Of a stretch of DNA of 64,000 nucleotides, positions 61,557 through 64,000 are shown piece by piece. Position 1 is the stretch's first letter; each line of letters opens with the position of its first letter. Origin of the DNA: Cardiocondyla obscurior (taxonomy: Eukaryota > Arthropoda > Insecta > Hymenoptera > Formicidae). The position numbers were made by a program, and so were the translations under genes. The notes beneath the pieces are model-generated. The model worked only from the letters and a program-made list of their open reading frames with translations, did not search any database and was not told where the DNA came from. The stretch covers positions 1,116,001 through 1,180,000 of the forward strand of contig NC_091887.1 in the NCBI RefSeq assembly GCF_019399895.1, written 5' to 3'.

Positions 61557-64000
61557 ATTGTAATTGCATAATCAATTGTAATCGTCACATTAATTAATGT
61601 CTCTAAATATAATGACGCGCGTAAATTGTATCCCTCTCAAAATACTTGACAAAATACTTTGAACCGGGCGGAATAAACTGCAGCCGAGGCAGTGCCAATT
61701 GCGGTCTCAGCGGCGTCTTCGTCGTAACACGTTTATAACGTAATAATCAACGCCGGAGCCGGTAATATATAAACGAGGCAAAGTGGTTAATGCCATGCCG
61801 CGCGGCAAAAGCCGGGGTGCATACGCGCGAGTTAGCGTACGTCGCCTAACCGCGAAGATTAGACCGCGGTTTCTTCCCCGGGAGAGTACGCGACGTGACT
61901 AACGGCGTCGCAATTAAAGAGGGAAACGGCGTTCCGTTAGGGAGCGATAATACCGCGGGATTTTAACGACGGGCTGACTTACGAGCGACGTACACGCGCG
62001 GCCCTTTCACACGCGGGGCTCCTCGCGATTGCGCGAGAAAATGCATCGGCCGAACCGGGGGAAGGGCGCTCATGCGAGGCCTTTGCAAGCCGCGCGAACA
62101 AGTTGCGACGATAATTTCGGGAGAAGCGCGGCGGGCTTAGCTCTCGTACCTTTATCGGATGATCTCGGGTTAAGGAACCAGCCGGCAGAAAGATGGTTGC
62201 AGCAATCAGCGGCGGCTGCATTCGGGGGGGGTCACGTGCGTTGCGTGCGCGCCGGTCGGGCTAGGGCGATGCACGCGGATGCACAAAGAGCTCAAGCCAC
62301 GGAGCATGTCCGAAACGGGCCACCTGCCGACAGATGTTAAGTCTAGCGGCCGAGACCCTGGCGCTGCTACCCTCGAACCGGGGCCCGCTCTCCTTTCCCC
62401 CCTCCCCCCTCGTTCTACCTGGAGCTTCTCTTTTTCTCTCTCTCTGTGCTCCTCTCCGCTTCTTACCGCTCCCGACGTGTCGGGACCGATTCTCCGCACC
62501 AGAACCTTTGTCCGCCGCTACGCCTTATGTGCGTCGCATCCAGTACTCTCCACCTGCCTGTCGACCTCCTCTGGACCGCTGTGTTTTCTTCGAGTACAAG
62601 AAGCGTTCCGAGAAAAACGCTCGGGCGCGAGCGCACTTTCGGGCCCTCTAATTTCGGAGATCGTACATCATCGGGGGCAGAATTAATAAAAAGTACTCGA
62701 GAATTTAATTTCAAATTAACCCACGGGTCGAGAATCAACTTTGTCACCGAACGTACCGGAGGATAGTCTTCTTCGTGGCCGTACCGCGTTTTTCCGTTCG
62801 GTCACTCGGCGCGGATGTCAAGTATCTCGGTGCAATAAACATCTAATTATTTTTCCGCGAAACGGTCAGAGGTCGGGTTAATTATTGGAAAAACAATGGA
62901 GCTAAGATACGGAGGTCGCGCGGAGGAAACGCGGAGCAAGGACAGTCGAGCTTAAGTGGGCAAACGGAGGAGAAAATAACCTAGGGTACGCGGTGACGCC
63001 GGCAGCCTTTGTGTTTACCAGGGCCATCGCGTGACGCCCGCATTCGCCTTCGCCGCGGCGGTTCGCAGATCCCCCGAGTGTGACCCGTAGGTGGATTTCT
63101 GTGCGCGAGGAGCGAGCCGCTCTAAATTAAATATTGCGTGCTTGAAAAAAATGGCAGTCGTCAACATCTGCAGACCTGCGTGGAAAGGACCTCGAGTCAC
63201 GCGACGGGCGATCCTCTCTCTCTTCTTTTCGCGACGACAGTACCCTCCCTCTTTACGTTCCGCGAGGTGTCATTGAACGAATTTCAGCGCGTCCGCTTTC
63301 TCCCTCCTCTCTCGCTTCTTCTTCTTTTTTTTTTTTTCCCCTCCCCTTTCAGGAAAACAACAAATTATTTCTTTGCGAATTAGTATCGCGGATCTTTGCA
63401 ATTCCCTCTCGCTCAAACGAATCCCCGACGACGGAAGAGGGTCGGTAAACGCGAGGAGGACAGGACAACAACATTGGAAAATGACGCGAGTCACGCGACG
63501 TGCGCTTACTACGTTACGTTCGGCTTTCTTTCCTTCTTTCGCCCGGAACGACCGCGAGTCGTTCGCAAGATGCCACCGTTTCCGGTGTGCGACAGCTGTC
63601 CTTCGTCCTGCCGCTCGGCGAGATTGACAACGTTGACGAAGACGTATCGACGCGCCGTATATCCTCATTTCTTGCCCGCGCCCGAAACGAGAACGTCGCG
63701 ACGATAAACTGCCCGACAAATTGCGAATTTTGTCTAAAAGAATTTCACTCGCTAAATTTTCCCTCGACAAATAAATCTAGGATTCGCGTTTATTCTAAAA
63801 TTAAAAACATAAGAAAAAAAAAAAGAAATCAAGTTTTTAATATTCCACAAAGTCCATCTCTCAAGCTCGCAAAAAAAAATAAAAAAATAAAATAATAAAA
63901 AAATATCGGTAATATACTTTCAAATGTTTACGTCTCCCACGTGGAAGCATCTTCACGAGACGCCAACTAATCTAATCTAAAGTCCCCCATTTCGTGGTCA
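61557..64000. other. CG-rich noncoding stretch
   Basis: No gene is recognisable. The sequence at 61,740-62,560 is strongly CG-rich. Around 62,265-62,333 it repeats the order ATGCA, CGCG, GGATGCACAAAG and GCCACCTGCCGA seen near 56.36-56.40 kb. Frames of 135 codons (62,279-62,686) and 166 codons (63,270-63,770, minus) have no domain I recognise. A T-rich tract lies near 63,325-63,340 and A-rich sequence at 63,810-63,902. Confidence 0.55.

Overview
The window looks like nuclear DNA from an insect, most likely a hymenopteran and perhaps an ant. It has no bacterial gene density, operons or ribosome binding sites. CG dinucleotides are abundant and not depleted, stretches rich in CG alternate with AT-rich stretches, and poly(A)/poly(T) tracts recur every one to two kilobases. 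Short TTAGG-type motifs (the insect telomere repeat unit) also occur. The assignment comes from base composition and style, not from a recognised gene.

I could not support any protein-coding gene, tRNA, rRNA or known microRNA in the 64 kb. The longest open frames (about 215, 185, 181, 178 and 178 codons) lie mostly in CG-rich stretches. They read as arginine/serine-rich low-complexity translations without any domain I recognise. The best reading is a large intron or intergenic region, possibly regulatory.

Layout. 1-15,150: alternating CG-rich and AT-rich noncoding DNA, with a duplicated forkhead/ETS-like composite site near 1.9-2.0 kb and two C-rich quadruplex-type tracts (3.2 and 8.0 kb). 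15,150-18,320: a CG-rich block holding a diverged duplicated module of about 110 bp. 18,320-35,640: mostly AT-leaning sequence with quadruplex motifs at 19.0 and 26.8 kb and several homopurine tracts. 35,640-36,420: a CG-rich island with small hairpins. 36,420-43,330: undistinguished noncoding DNA. 43,330-46,000: two separate diverged direct duplications with spacings of about 750 and 670 bp. 46,000-57,800: noncoding DNA with two opposed quadruplex motifs at 51.3-51.6 kb and an E-box-rich stretch at 55.9-56.4 kb. 57,850-61,556: the standout structure. 61,560-64,000: CG-rich noncoding DNA containing a second copy of an E-box-linked motif.

The standout is a compound inverted repeat of about 3.7 kb. 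Its two arms are about 1.5 and 1.3 kb long and differ at roughly one base in five where I aligned them by eye, so they are not an assembly artefact. They flank an 873-bp centre. Each arm runs, from the outside in, through: an outward-facing consensus splice donor, a double TTAGG motif, a CCTT/AAGG microsatellite, unique sequence, and a tandem array of 180/181-bp units of two alternating types (A-B-A in the right arm, A-B-B-A in the left). The centre carries a duplicated 30-bp block with CCAAT. It could be a foldback-type transposable element, or a head-to-head inverted duplication of a promoter and first exon with transcription pointing outward both ways. The sequence alone does not decide between these.
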